NCBI RefSeq assembly: GCF_009649785.1
Contig: NZ_WJOK01000012.1
Location: 102,950 to 166,949, forward strand
Reading direction: 5' to 3'
DNA: 64,000 bases
Source of the DNA: Agrobacterium tumefaciens
GTDB taxonomy: Bacteria; Pseudomonadota; Alphaproteobacteria; Rhizobiales; Rhizobiaceae
The position numbers and the translations under genes were made by a program. The notes below the pieces were generated by a model. The model saw nothing but the letters and a program-made list of their open reading frames with translations. It was not told the origin of the DNA and made no database searches. Positions 17,005 through 25,529 of this stretch are shown here, piece by piece (the stretch's first letter is position 1; the number at the start of each line of letters is the position of its first letter).

Positions 17005-18399
17005 ATGACGACCCCCGCAACGCAGACCCTTGCCGAATGCCTCGTGAATGCGTGTTTTGAGAACCTTCCGCCGGACGTGGTAGAGAAAGCAAAGCTCTGC
17101 CTGATGGACTCGGTCGGATGCTTTTTCGGCGGTCACCAAACCCCGGTCGCTCCGGGCCTGGAACAGCTTTCGGCGGACATCGCCGGAGGTTCCGCTAACC
17201 CTCCCGGTCCGGACCCCGCCTGGCACGCATTTCAGTACGCGACTCTGGCCAACGCCCTTGACCTCGATGACATCTACTGGAAGGGGCATCCCGGGGCGAC
17301 AGTGGTTGCTGCCGCTCTCGCAGTTGCCAACCGGTCGCGCTCCACAGGGCGCGACCTGATTGCTGCAATCGTCGCCGGTTACGAGGTGGGATGCCGCATC
17401 GGCATGTCGCTCCGCCACAACAGACCGCGCAAGACCGTCCATGGCCATGGCACCTGGCAAATATTCGGCGCAGCCGCCGCGTCGGCGAAACTGCTGAAAC
17501 TCGATCATAAGCAAGCGGCCCATGCCCTGGCAATCGCGGCTGTCAATGCACCTGTGGCGTCGGTCATGAAGACCGTTTACGGGGCCGCACCGACAATGGC
17601 GAAAAACAATTTTGCGACCGCAGCAATGGGTGGCGTCAACGCAGCCTTTCTTGCTCGTGCCGGATTTGAAGGGCCTCTTGACGTTTTCGAAGGAGACACC
17701 GGTTTCTGGCGGATGGCGGGAGCCGATGGCGTCGACCTGTCGCAGCTGAAAATCGGGCCCGGTATTCGCTACGAAATACAAGACGTCGGCTTCAAGGCGT
17801 TCAGTTGCTGCAGGATCATTCAAAGCAGCGTCGAAGCTGCTGTTGAGGCATTCGCCGTCGCGGCTGTTCACGGCAACGGTCATGACGTCAGGGAAGTCGA
17901 GGTCTTCGCTTCCGAGATCGTCTGCCGTCCCCCGTTCAATGATCCCCAACCCCGCGACATCTGGGCGGCCCAGTTCAGCGCACCTTTTTCAATCGCCATG
18001 GGCGTGCTCGGACACGCTGCCGGTCCGGAATGGTTCGAGCCTTCCCGTTTCCTGGATCAAACAGTGCGCGAGCTGACGTCAAAAATCCAGCTCTTTCCTC
18101 TGAGACCCACGGATCGATTGAGCCATCATCACGGGGCAAAGGTCCGTCTTCACCTGCTCGACGGCCGCGTGGTGGAGGCCAATGTCGAGGTTGCAAAGGG
18201 CGATGCTGCCAATCCACTTTCGCCTTCGTTTCTGGAGAAGAAGTTTTTGCGCCTGTCGGCGGGGCGTTTGCATGGGAACGCAAAACTGGAAATGCTGCAG
18301 TTCCTCAAGCAGCTCGAGTTGAAAGACGACCTGCTGTTTCTGCTGGACACGATCCGCACACCAAGAGGCGTGCCTCAGTCCATGGACAGCCCTATGTAA
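17005..18399 (+). CDS. MmgE/PrpD family protein (first copy)
   Basis: A 464-residue member of the MmgE/PrpD fold (2-methylcitrate dehydratase, cis-aconitate decarboxylase and other dehydratase/decarboxylase-like enzymes). Typical features are the N-terminal LCLMDSVGCFFGGH, NALDLDDIYWKGHPGATVVAAAL (the conserved D-x-x-D-x-x-H region), GYEVGCRIG and HGTWQIFGAAAASAKLL. Start 17005 has GAGAG upstream; an in-frame ATG at 16924 lies inside the amidase gene. It is one of two diverged paralogues in the cluster (the other at 19610). Substrate unknown; clusters like this one often act on imidazole-, imino- or carboxylate-type ring products. Confidence 0.85.
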   Translation: MTTPATQTLAECLVNACFENLPPDVVEKAKLCLMDSVGCFFGGHQTPVAPGLEQLSADIAGGSANPPGPDPAWHAFQYATLANALDLDDIYWKGHPGATVVAAALAVANRSRSTGRDLIAAIVAGYEVGCRIGMSLRHNRPRKTVHGHGTWQIFGAAAASAKLLKLDHKQAAHALAIAAVNAPVASVMKTVYGAAPTMAKNNFATAAMGGVNAAFLARAGFEGPLDVFEGDTGFWRMAGADGVDLSQLKIGPGIRYEIQDVGFKAFSCCRIIQSSVEAAVEAFAVAAVHGNGHDVREVEVFASEIVCRPPFNDPQPRDIWAAQFSAPFSIAMGVLGHAAGPEWFEPSRFLDQTVRELTSKIQLFPLRPTDRLSHHHGAKVRLHLLDGRVVEANVEVAKGDAANPLSPSFLEKKFLRLSAGRLHGNAKLEMLQFLKQLELKDDLLFLLDTIRTPRGVPQSMDSPM

Positions 18400-18500
18400 C
18401 CGGAATGAATATTGTCGCATAAAAGATAGCTAATCTTGGCTTTATTTCCCGCTGATTCCTGCTGAAATCCTCTCGTTCGGATGTTCGAGGAGGAACTCGC

Positions 18501-19598
18501 ATGAGTGGAGGAATTATCAGTCCAAGCCTGTCAGACATACCGTGTTACTGCGCGACAGATATCGCCGGGAACGAGGCTCTCCTTGATGGCAAGATCGTCC
18601 ATGAGGTTGCCGGCAAAGCATGGGACGACATTGCGCGCGGTTCCGCGTACGGCACGAAATCCGTGCTGTCCATCACCCCCGGAGAGATTGACAGGCATCC
18701 CTTGATCAAGGATGCAGTATCGCTGGAGGAGCGTCTTGGCTGGAAGTTGTCCTGCCTTTCAAGCGTCAACAGCCGCTATGGGGCAGTGAAAATCGTGGGC
18801 GCGAACGCCCTCAATCGCCAGCTCGGTCTTCCACGGTCACGGTCCACGATTGTCCTCCTGGACAAATTCACCCTCCTTCCTCTTTGCCTGCTCGATGGAA
18901 CCGACATCTCCGCCGCCAGGACGGCGAGTTATGCGACGCTTGTTCTTGAACGACTGCTCGCGCGCCGTCGAGATATGTCTATCTTCCTGTTCGGCGCCGG
19001 ACCGATTGCTGAAAAAATCGTTCTGGCGCTTGATCGATGCCACGGGGAAAAGATTTGCGAAGTCTTTATCCGTAGCCGCACAGTTGACTCAGCCATACGG
19101 TTCGCGAGATCGCTGGAAAAGACGGTAACCTTCGACATGATTCCCGTTCGGGACAACGCCGATCTCGGTCGATGCGATTTTGTGATTACTGCATCAAACG
19201 CCAAAGCTCCCGTCTTCGAGGCCAGTGAGATAGGCGACGCTCCCGTGCTTCATCTGGGTGGAGATGAAACACCCACGGGACATTTGGAACGGGCGCTGCG
19301 GTGCGGTAGCGTTCTGTGTGACGACGTGGAGATGGTGTCGCGTCGTGGTTCGCAAAGCCTCGCGCTTCACTTCTCGCGGAAAGGAACGACGCTGGAGCAA
19401 TTGGGACCACTTCTCGGCATCCGGTCAATTACGGCGGTTCTGGATCCGTCTGAGATCGCACAGGAAAAACCTGTCCACATCACCTGTGTCGGTTTGCCCA
19501 TGCTGGACCTTTATGTGGCCGCACATGTCTATGAGGCTTTGTCAGGCGTCACTGATGATAACGCCGGCGGAGCGACGGTTGTTGAAGCGCCCCACTGA
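18501..19598 (+). CDS. Ornithine cyclodeaminase / mu-crystallin family protein
   Basis: A 365-residue protein with the OCD/mu-crystallin layout. The substrate domain includes GAVKIVGANALNRQLGLP; the Rossmann nucleotide site is IFLFGAGPIAEKIVLAL (about residue 162); the late LHLGGDETPTGHLE matches the family's GaD..GK.E region. Members include ornithine cyclodeaminase, ketimine reductase, and opine/siderophore-precursor dehydrogenases. A strong AGGAGG ribosome site precedes ATG 18501. It sits between two PrpD-like genes, which suggests NAD(P)-dependent deamination or imine reduction of a pathway intermediate (inference). Confidence 0.82.
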   Translation: MSGGIISPSLSDIPCYCATDIAGNEALLDGKIVHEVAGKAWDDIARGSAYGTKSVLSITPGEIDRHPLIKDAVSLEERLGWKLSCLSSVNSRYGAVKIVGANALNRQLGLPRSRSTIVLLDKFTLLPLCLLDGTDISAARTASYATLVLERLLARRRDMSIFLFGAGPIAEKIVLALDRCHGEKICEVFIRSRTVDSAIRFARSLEKTVTFDMIPVRDNADLGRCDFVITASNAKAPVFEASEIGDAPVLHLGGDETPTGHLERALRCGSVLCDDVEMVSRRGSQSLALHFSRKGTTLEQLGPLLGIRSITAVLDPSEIAQEKPVHITCVGLPMLDLYVAAHVYEALSGVTDDNAGGATVVEAPH

Positions 19599-19609
19599 GA
19601 GATGCTCCC

Positions 19610-20950
19610 ATGTATATGACGAAGCTCCTCGCCGAATGCATTGCTGACGGTGTTTTCCATACCGTGCCGGTAGAGGTGAGGAACAAGGCACTGTGCTGCC
19701 TGCTCGACGCCGCGACCTGCGCTCTCGCCGGCAAACATACCACCGGATCGACAAGCGCCAGACTTGTTGCCAGCCGAATTTTCGGTCTCGGAAACGCGGC
19801 CCTTTGGTTTTCGGAGCATCGCTTATCGACCATCGGCGCCGCCTTCGCCAACTCGGCTTCTGTTTGCGCCCTTGATTTTGATGATGGTCATCGTGCCGCG
19901 CGCGGACATCCAGGTGCTGCGGTGATCCCTGCTGTTCTGGCCACCTCCGCGGACGGGGCAATCGACGCGGACGAATTCGTCGCTGCGATCGTCGCCGGCT
20001 ACGAGATCGCCATTCGGATCGCCGCCGCACAAAATCTTGAGACCATAAAAAGTCGCCAAAGCGGTCTCTGGGCCGGCTATGGTGCGGTCGCTGCAGCCGG
20101 CAGTATCAATCGCACACGCGCTGATCATCTTGCCCAAGCCTTGGCGATCAACGGTGTATGGGCCCCCAATCAGGCGGCAAATGGAAGTTCCGGCTATTCG
20201 AAGCTCACCGGGAATCATGCGAAAGAAGGAATCCCGTGGAGCGTCCTCACTGGCCTCACCGCACTCGAATTGGCCGAAACGGGGTTTACGGGCCCAGAAG
20301 ATATTCTCGATCACGCTTCCCATTTTGACAGGGATCGTATCGAGAACGGGCTTGGTCTGACCTGGGAAATCCTGGGGACCTATTTCAAGCCGTATTCCTG
20401 TTGCCGCTATATCCATCCGGCCATCGATGCAACGCTGGACCTCATGCAAAGCCGGGGACTCGAGCCGGCAGACGTACTGTCAATCGAGGTCCACACATTC
20501 CAGTGGGCTCAGCGGCTGCAAAACAAAGTCATACCGAAAACTCTCGTGGAGGCTCAATACAGTTTGCCTTTTTGTCTGGCAGCGGCCGTCCGTCGTGGCG
20601 CCTCTGCGCTGGCGCCCATCGATGAGCGACTTCTCGATGACCGGGAAATCTGTTCCCTTGCCGGTGCCGTTACCCTGGCCCTCGATGAACAGATCGACGA
20701 AAAATTTCCGTCAGAAACGTTGGCTAGAGTGACATTAACCACTCCTTCGGGCGAAATAACCTCCACCACCGTTATGCCGCGTGGCGATGCGGGCCGACCG
20801 ATGCTTTGGGACGACCTTGGGGAGAAGTTCCATGAGGTGTGCAAGGGCAAAATGAGTGCAGCGCGTGAGGACGTTTTCGACACGGCGATTGACCAGCTCA
20901 AGTATGGTGATCCTCTGCCGTTCCTGCGAGAGATTTCGGCCGACCTGTGA
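19610..20950 (+). CDS. MmgE/PrpD family protein (second copy)
   Basis: A 446-residue MmgE/PrpD protein, clearly paralogous to the one at 17005 but diverged. Corresponding landmarks are CCLLDAATCALAGKH, SVCALDFDDGHRAARGHPGA and GYEIAIRI. Start at 19610 or at the Met two codons later. It begins 11 bp after the cyclodeaminase-like gene, so it is in the same operon, and its stop directly abuts the stop of the convergent amidohydrolase (0 bp between). Two different PrpD-like enzymes in one operon imply two distinct dehydration/isomerisation steps or a heteromer. Confidence 0.83.
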   Translation: MYMTKLLAECIADGVFHTVPVEVRNKALCCLLDAATCALAGKHTTGSTSARLVASRIFGLGNAALWFSEHRLSTIGAAFANSASVCALDFDDGHRAARGHPGAAVIPAVLATSADGAIDADEFVAAIVAGYEIAIRIAAAQNLETIKSRQSGLWAGYGAVAAAGSINRTRADHLAQALAINGVWAPNQAANGSSGYSKLTGNHAKEGIPWSVLTGLTALELAETGFTGPEDILDHASHFDRDRIENGLGLTWEILGTYFKPYSCCRYIHPAIDATLDLMQSRGLEPADVLSIEVHTFQWAQRLQNKVIPKTLVEAQYSLPFCLAAAVRRGASALAPIDERLLDDREICSLAGAVTLALDEQIDEKFPSETLARVTLTTPSGEITSTTVMPRGDAGRPMLWDDLGEKFHEVCKGKMSAAREDVFDTAIDQLKYGDPLPFLREISADL

Positions 20951-22351
20951 TTATTGATCGCTTCGCTTGGCCGTAGAAGCGCCCGAACTATTGCCTTTGA
21001 TCGTTCCATTCCAGACCACCACCTTGCCACGGATGATGACGTGACGGACGCGGCCCAGGTTGACACGATCGACGATCGCGAGATCGGCGCGCCTGCCCTT
21101 CTCGATCAAACCGCGATCGCTTGCCAATTGTGGAAAGGCGCGTGCGACGTTCCCGGTCGCCAATGCGACAGCTGCAGCCGGTGACATCTGCTTCTTGTTA
21201 ACAATGCGCTGGATTGCCACGAGGATGCTGTCCCAATGGCCGCCGGCATAGTCAGTCGAGATCGTATCGACGCATCCGGCCTCGATCAGGGCGTCGAAAT
21301 TCGCCGGATTATTGCGCCAACGAGTCTGGATGCTGTCAAGCGTTGAGACATCGATGGTGACGCCACGCCGTCGCAGTTCGTGGGCGAATGACACGGATTC
21401 ATCCGGCAGAAACATCGGATGGTTCGTATGACCCGCGACGATGTTTGCGTGGGGGTATTTCTCAGCGACTTCGATCAGACGTTGGACCGACGGCGCAGAA
21501 TTGTGAAAAATCGCCGGGAAGCCCACACGCGCGGCTTCTCGCGCCACCTCCTCAAAGCCTCTCAGCGCGAGGTCGACCGGTGGCATTACGGACGCGAGAA
21601 TGACCTGACGGACGGTTCGCACGCTGCAGACATCGGACAGACCGCATTCGTTGAGTATCTCCTGCAATTCGCGATCGGAAACTCCATCCTCGACTTTCAG
21701 GTATCGGCCGACCACGGCATTTCGCAACTGGCGTGAAACCAGAGGTGATACCTCCCGTCCCGTCGCCCGTTTCATCGCCTCGGGAATGAACCGATATTCC
21801 TGTGCACCGCCTCCCAGTGTCTGGCCCCCGCCAACCTCGCCAAGGGCTTTTGCTCCTTGAGACAAAGCATCATCGATGGATGCATGTCGATGTCGTTCGG
21901 AAAGACCGGCACCATCGATTGCCAAGGCGGCTTCGATATTGGAAGGGGTATGCGCTGTGGAGATATGGACATCAAGCGGATGTGGATCGACCTCAAACGC
22001 CTCATCAGGCAACGCCAACCCGCATACATTCAACAATGTCGACGTCCCTTCGAGAAGGTGCCTGTTCCTGTTCCAGACGATCACGTCCCTATCGACAGGA
22101 GACGACCCGCTCGGCATAGATGGCCCGCACACGCAGCCATGGGCATGCGCATTGATAACGCCCGGGATAATCGTGTGGCCGTGAGCGTCGATGACGTCGA
22201 TCTCATCAGGATTGATGGATATATCTCCTGGCTGGACGAAAACAATTCTGCCCTCTCCGATACCGATGGATGCATTTTCATGAAATGTCGCGCCATCTCC
22301 CGTTATCACGGAAGCACCGCGTATGATCCTGTCGAGCCGATTATGAGACAT
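20951..22351 (-). CDS. Amidohydrolase-family protein (metal-dependent deaminase/hydrolase)
   Basis: A 466-residue cyclic-amidohydrolase-type enzyme. The first metal site is IIPGVINAHAHG (HxH), with further candidate ligands in IFHNSAP, VAGHTNHP and STDYAGGH. The C-terminal GNVARAF...GLIEKGRRADLAIVD segment is typical of the superfamily (adenine deaminase, imidazolonepropionase, enamidase). Enamidase-like members are among the closer matches by eye. Start 22351 (MSHNRLDRII) lies 11 bp inside the upstream response-regulator gene; an in-frame ATG at 22414 is deeper inside it. It is convergent with the catabolic operon and probably acts in the same pathway. Confidence 0.82.
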   Translation of the reverse strand: MSHNRLDRIIRGASVITGDGATFHENASIGIGEGRIVFVQPGDISINPDEIDVIDAHGHTIIPGVINAHAHGCVCGPSMPSGSSPVDRDVIVWNRNRHLLEGTSTLLNVCGLALPDEAFEVDPHPLDVHISTAHTPSNIEAALAIDGAGLSERHRHASIDDALSQGAKALGEVGGGQTLGGGAQEYRFIPEAMKRATGREVSPLVSRQLRNAVVGRYLKVEDGVSDRELQEILNECGLSDVCSVRTVRQVILASVMPPVDLALRGFEEVAREAARVGFPAIFHNSAPSVQRLIEVAEKYPHANIVAGHTNHPMFLPDESVSFAHELRRRGVTIDVSTLDSIQTRWRNNPANFDALIEAGCVDTISTDYAGGHWDSILVAIQRIVNKKQMSPAAAVALATGNVARAFPQLASDRGLIEKGRRADLAIVDRVNLGRVRHVIIRGKVVVWNGTIKGNSSGASTAKRSDQ

Positions 22352-23075
22352 TGCGATCGTCCCCCAAACCGTCTGGAGCCTGACGCGCATGGGATTCCAG
22401 AATGTAGCCGACACCCCGGACGGTGCGGATAAGATCGGGTTGCCCGTTCCCGTTCAGTCTCTTTCGCAATCGGCCTATGTGGACGTTCAGTGTGCGCTCT
22501 TCGACATGATGCAGACCTGGCCACACCGCACTCATGAGCTCCGCCCGCCGGCAAATTTCGGTCGGTCGCTCCATTAAGTACGACAACAGAGCAAATTCCA
22601 GTGGTCCCAAATGGACGTTTAGACCGTTTCTTGAAACCCGATGATGCTCGAAATCAATCTCAATGCCGCCATAGGACAACTGCCCTGATCGCACTCGAGG
22701 CAGTGCCCGGCTGAGCGTACGCTTGCGCAGATATTCAAGCAGCTTGACCGGCGCAAATGGCCGGACGAAACATTCTTCGGCGCCGGCGCGCTGCATATCG
22801 ACATATTGCCCCTCGGCGCCCGCACCAATGATCGCGAGCACGGGGACGCCCGCCGTGCGATGATTTCCCTTGATCCTGTCACAGAGCTCAACCGCGGGAA
22901 AGGGATCAGGTCTGCAGTCAAGCAGTATAGCCATGACTTGGTGATCGTCGGCCAGATGCGACATTTCTTCCACGCCTCTGGCCATCCGAACCTGATAACC
23001 CTCAACTTCCAGAATATGTGAAAGGAGGAGGAAGAAGTCCGCATCAACCGAACCGATCAGGATCAATTTTTTCAT
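22341..23075 (-). CDS. OmpR/PhoB-type response regulator with a degenerate receiver
   Basis: A 244-residue regulator: an N-terminal receiver (1-120) and a C-terminal winged helix (about 140-232) with VWPGLHHVEERTLNVHIGRLRKRL. The phospho-acceptor Asp is kept (ILLDCRP, residue 53), but the usual Lys before Pro-Phe is Arg (CFVRPF) and the conserved Thr/Ser after strand 4 is not evident (VLAIIGAG). This suggests weak or phosphorylation-independent control. Start 23075 (MKKLILIG) follows AAAGGA. It overlaps the amidohydrolase start, forming a two-gene unit, and no histidine kinase gene is nearby. It may regulate the catabolic cluster. Confidence 0.82.
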   Translation of the reverse strand: MKKLILIGSVDADFFLLLSHILEVEGYQVRMARGVEEMSHLADDHQVMAILLDCRPDPFPAVELCDRIKGNHRTAGVPVLAIIGAGAEGQYVDMQRAGAEECFVRPFAPVKLLEYLRKRTLSRALPRVRSGQLSYGGIEIDFEHHRVSRNGLNVHLGPLEFALLSYLMERPTEICRRAELMSAVWPGLHHVEERTLNVHIGRLRKRLNGNGQPDLIRTVRGVGYILESHARQAPDGLGDDRNVS

Positions 23076-23888
23076 CAAATGTCCTTTGCGTCGGCAGCAC
23101 CCTACAAAAGCAGGGCTGTTACCTCCTGCATCGAAGCAACATACCTATAATCGACACACTACTTTCTCTCATTTTCGATGTGAAATCGACTACTAGAAGT
23201 AGTAGTCGCCAAAAGTGATGCGTTGTGGCACATTTGAAATTTATCTTTGTTATCAGGGGAGACGGTGGCCGCCGACACAGTTTGGCTACTCGCAGGACGA
23301 TCATTGCAGGGACGGACATTTGACCACATCGAAGAGCGGAAAGACCAGGGATGGCTTCGTATCGAACGCTTGGCAGCGAGATCGGAAGCGTAGCGTCGCA
23401 ATCGTTGAATTATCATCGCATCATCCAAACAGCGATAAACGCCTGTGCGAAACGGCTATTTTGCGTTGCCGAAGTAGATGCCTCCACCAACGGGCAACAG
23501 GCATCCGGGCTACCACGCCATCGCTGCGGTCTGGTTGGAAGCTACATAGGCCGCAACGGAAAGATGCTGCTGCCAGACCAAGACGGTCGCTCGGCGTGAC
23601 TCCTGACGGGCGAGCTATCAGCGACCGAGCGGGACGCTGACCAAAGCTAAAAAATGTTGATAAGGCGTCGGTTTCGAAGCGATCGTTCCCCCCAACGTCG
23701 AGCCGATAGCCGAACAATAAGTCTGGACGCGGTACAGCCTGCCACGGCTTCAACCGAAAGACGAGCGGCAAAATCATGAGGATGTCGGTCGTCTAAAACG
23801 CTGGCGCGTTGTCGTTGAGCGCCCATGGGGAACGAGGTGCTTGTCGTCTGCGCCGTGAGACTCACCTCACAACGAAAAGGATTACGGC
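23076..23888. other. 810-bp intergenic region between response regulator and luxR
   Basis: No supported gene. A 141-codon plus frame at 23215 has no family signature. The stretch near 23150-23250 is AT-rich and probably holds the leftward promoter; the right end may contain IS debris (separate entry). Confidence 0.4.
23685..23830 (+). mobile_element. Possible transposase relic (IS5-like C-terminus)
   Basis: In one plus frame, interrupted by a stop, the translation contains NHEDVGRLKRWRVVVERPWG, which resembles the K/R-RW-VVER-T-x-x-W end of IS5-type transposases. No start, inverted repeats or other domains remain. Tentative. Confidence 0.3.
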
Positions 23889-24608
23889 ATGAAATCAGTG
23901 TCTGCGAATCTCGCCAAGGCTATCGAGACAATCACAGATGCCCCCACAGTCTACGAGGCTCTTTTATGTGTTCAGGGAATTTACGACGTCGATTTCGTCA
24001 CCTATCATCTCACCGCAACTGTGATCAGCGACCTTGATGCGCCGTTTGTTCAATCAACTTACAGTCCGGAATGGATCGCACGGTATTTCCTGAAGCGATA
24101 TGTTCAGGTCGATCCTGTTGTGCAACAGGGCTTTTTGCGGCAGCTTCCATTCGACTGGCGTGAATTCGAAATGACGCCCGAAATCGCAGCATTCTTTGAT
24201 GATGCCCGGCAGCATGGCGTCGGAGAGTTCGGTTATTCGATCCCCATTACTGACAGGGTCGGCCGGCGGGCGATTTTCTCCCTCAGTGCGGAGCACGACC
24301 CGAAAGGCTGGGACAGACTTGTTGCAGGAAATATGTCAGACTGGATCGAAATCGCCTATCAGATCCATATGAAGGCGATCACGGAGATTCATGGCGGAGA
24401 AGACCCTGTTCCGGGTCTCAGTGCACGCGAGCGGGAGTGCCTGTCATGGGTAGCACGCGGAAAAGATCACAAGGATATTGCACTCATTCTCGGAATTTCC
24501 GAGCATACGGCAAGAAGCTACCTCAAGTCGGGCCGGTTAAAGCTTGGATGCGCAACTATTTCATCCGCCGCAGTCCAGGCGATGAAGTTCAGGCTGATCA
24601 ACATCTGA
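23889..24608 (+). CDS. LuxR-family acyl-homoserine-lactone-responsive regulator (first)
   Basis: A 239-residue LuxR-type protein with an N-terminal autoinducer-binding domain and a C-terminal GerE helix-turn-helix. The signal pocket residues expected from TraR/LasR are visible: Trp and Tyr in EWIARYFLKRY, Asp-Pro in QVDPVV, Trp in PFDWREF. The DNA-binding half is GLSARERECLSWVARGKDHK followed by DIALILGISEHTARSYLK. Start ATG 23889 follows AAAAGGA. It lies about 140 bp upstream of the luxI-type gene on the same strand. The HTH recognition helix and the downstream AMKFRLINI end suggest the ExpR/SinR-type subgroup. Target sites not identified. Confidence 0.88.
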   Translation: MKSVSANLAKAIETITDAPTVYEALLCVQGIYDVDFVTYHLTATVISDLDAPFVQSTYSPEWIARYFLKRYVQVDPVVQQGFLRQLPFDWREFEMTPEIAAFFDDARQHGVGEFGYSIPITDRVGRRAIFSLSAEHDPKGWDRLVAGNMSDWIEIAYQIHMKAITEIHGGEDPVPGLSARERECLSWVARGKDHKDIALILGISEHTARSYLKSGRLKLGCATISSAAVQAMKFRLINI

Positions 24609-24746
24609 TTTAGCAGCACGAACCGGGACTTTCACCCTAGTGGCACAACAACCAAAGACCTTCAATTTTCGGCGCAATACCTCAATTGATTGTACCCATC
24701 TGTAGCGATGGCCAACTCGGGATTTACGTGCATCCTATTCCGACAC

Positions 24747-25529
24747 ATGATCGGAGATTGGCTCGTGTTCCTTCTTATCCAACCCTATCAATATTATCGG
24801 TACGCAGGCCTGCTGGAGCAGTCGTTCCGATTGCGGAAGCGGGTTTTTCACGATTGTCTTGGCTGGCAGGTCGATGTGCATCACGGTCTTGAACGGGACG
24901 CGTATGACGAGTTAGGCGCTGTGTACCTGGTCTGGTGTGACAAGGACGCGCACCATCTCTATGGCACGGTACGGCTCATGCCGACGACAGGGCCGACATT
25001 GCTGCATGATGTGTTCAGGCGAACTTTGCCGGCAGAGGATCTGGTGTCACCAGCCACATGGGAAGGCACACGAATGTGCCTTGATGTCGACCTCCTCAGA
25101 GCGTCTCAACCGACGCTCAGCCCATCAAGAGCGTTTGGGTTCCTTTTGCTGGCCCTGTTCGAATGCGCCTTTGCGCATGGCATCAAAACACTTGTGTCAA
25201 ACTACGAACCGCCAATGGAGAGAGTATATCGGCGAGCCGGATTGATCGTGGAGGAGATTGGCCGTGCTGACGGTTATGGCCGGCTTCCGGTGTGTTGCGG
25301 CGTGTTCGCTGTTTCAGAGGAAACTCTTCAGCAAATGCGAACAGTCCTTCGAGTTGCACGACCTCTATACAGGCGATTTTTGCCAGCGGCGTCAGAAGCG
25401 GCCGCAAGACAAACGCCTCAAGGCTCGGACCACATCAAACCTCTTAGAAAAACGGAGCTCTTCTGGACCTGCAACGCAGCCCGCAGCCAGACGTGTCTCT
25501 CACGGATGGGAGGAAAATACCTCGGATGA
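24747..25529 (+). CDS. LuxI-family acyl-homoserine-lactone synthase
   Basis: A 260-residue autoinducer synthase by the chosen start. Conserved LuxI residues are visible: FRLRKRVFHDCLGW (Arg, Phe, Trp), an Asp in ERDAYDEL, GTVRLMPTTGPTLL (Arg) and WEGTRMCLDV (Glu-x-x-Arg). It makes an acyl-homoserine lactone from SAM and acyl-ACP; acyl length cannot be read from sequence. Start choice is uncertain: ATG 24747 gives the family-like N-terminus, while ATG 24708 or TTG 24690 would add 13-19 residues; none has a clear ribosome site. The tail of about 60 residues after YRRFLP is longer than usual (family about 190-230) and runs into the next gene, overlapping its start by 4 bp. Confidence 0.87.
   Translation: MIGDWLVFLLIQPYQYYRYAGLLEQSFRLRKRVFHDCLGWQVDVHHGLERDAYDELGAVYLVWCDKDAHHLYGTVRLMPTTGPTLLHDVFRRTLPAEDLVSPATWEGTRMCLDVDLLRASQPTLSPSRAFGFLLLALFECAFAHGIKTLVSNYEPPMERVYRRAGLIVEEIGRADGYGRLPVCCGVFAVSEETLQQMRTVLRVARPLYRRFLPAASEAAARQTPQGSDHIKPLRKTELFWTCNAARSQTCLSRMGGKYLG

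Noticed and set aside
24696..24711. Dyad CCATC-N6-GATGG near the luxI start as a possible lux box
   Set aside because: Arms are only 5 bp, do not resemble lux or tra box consensus, and the site overlaps a candidate start codon.
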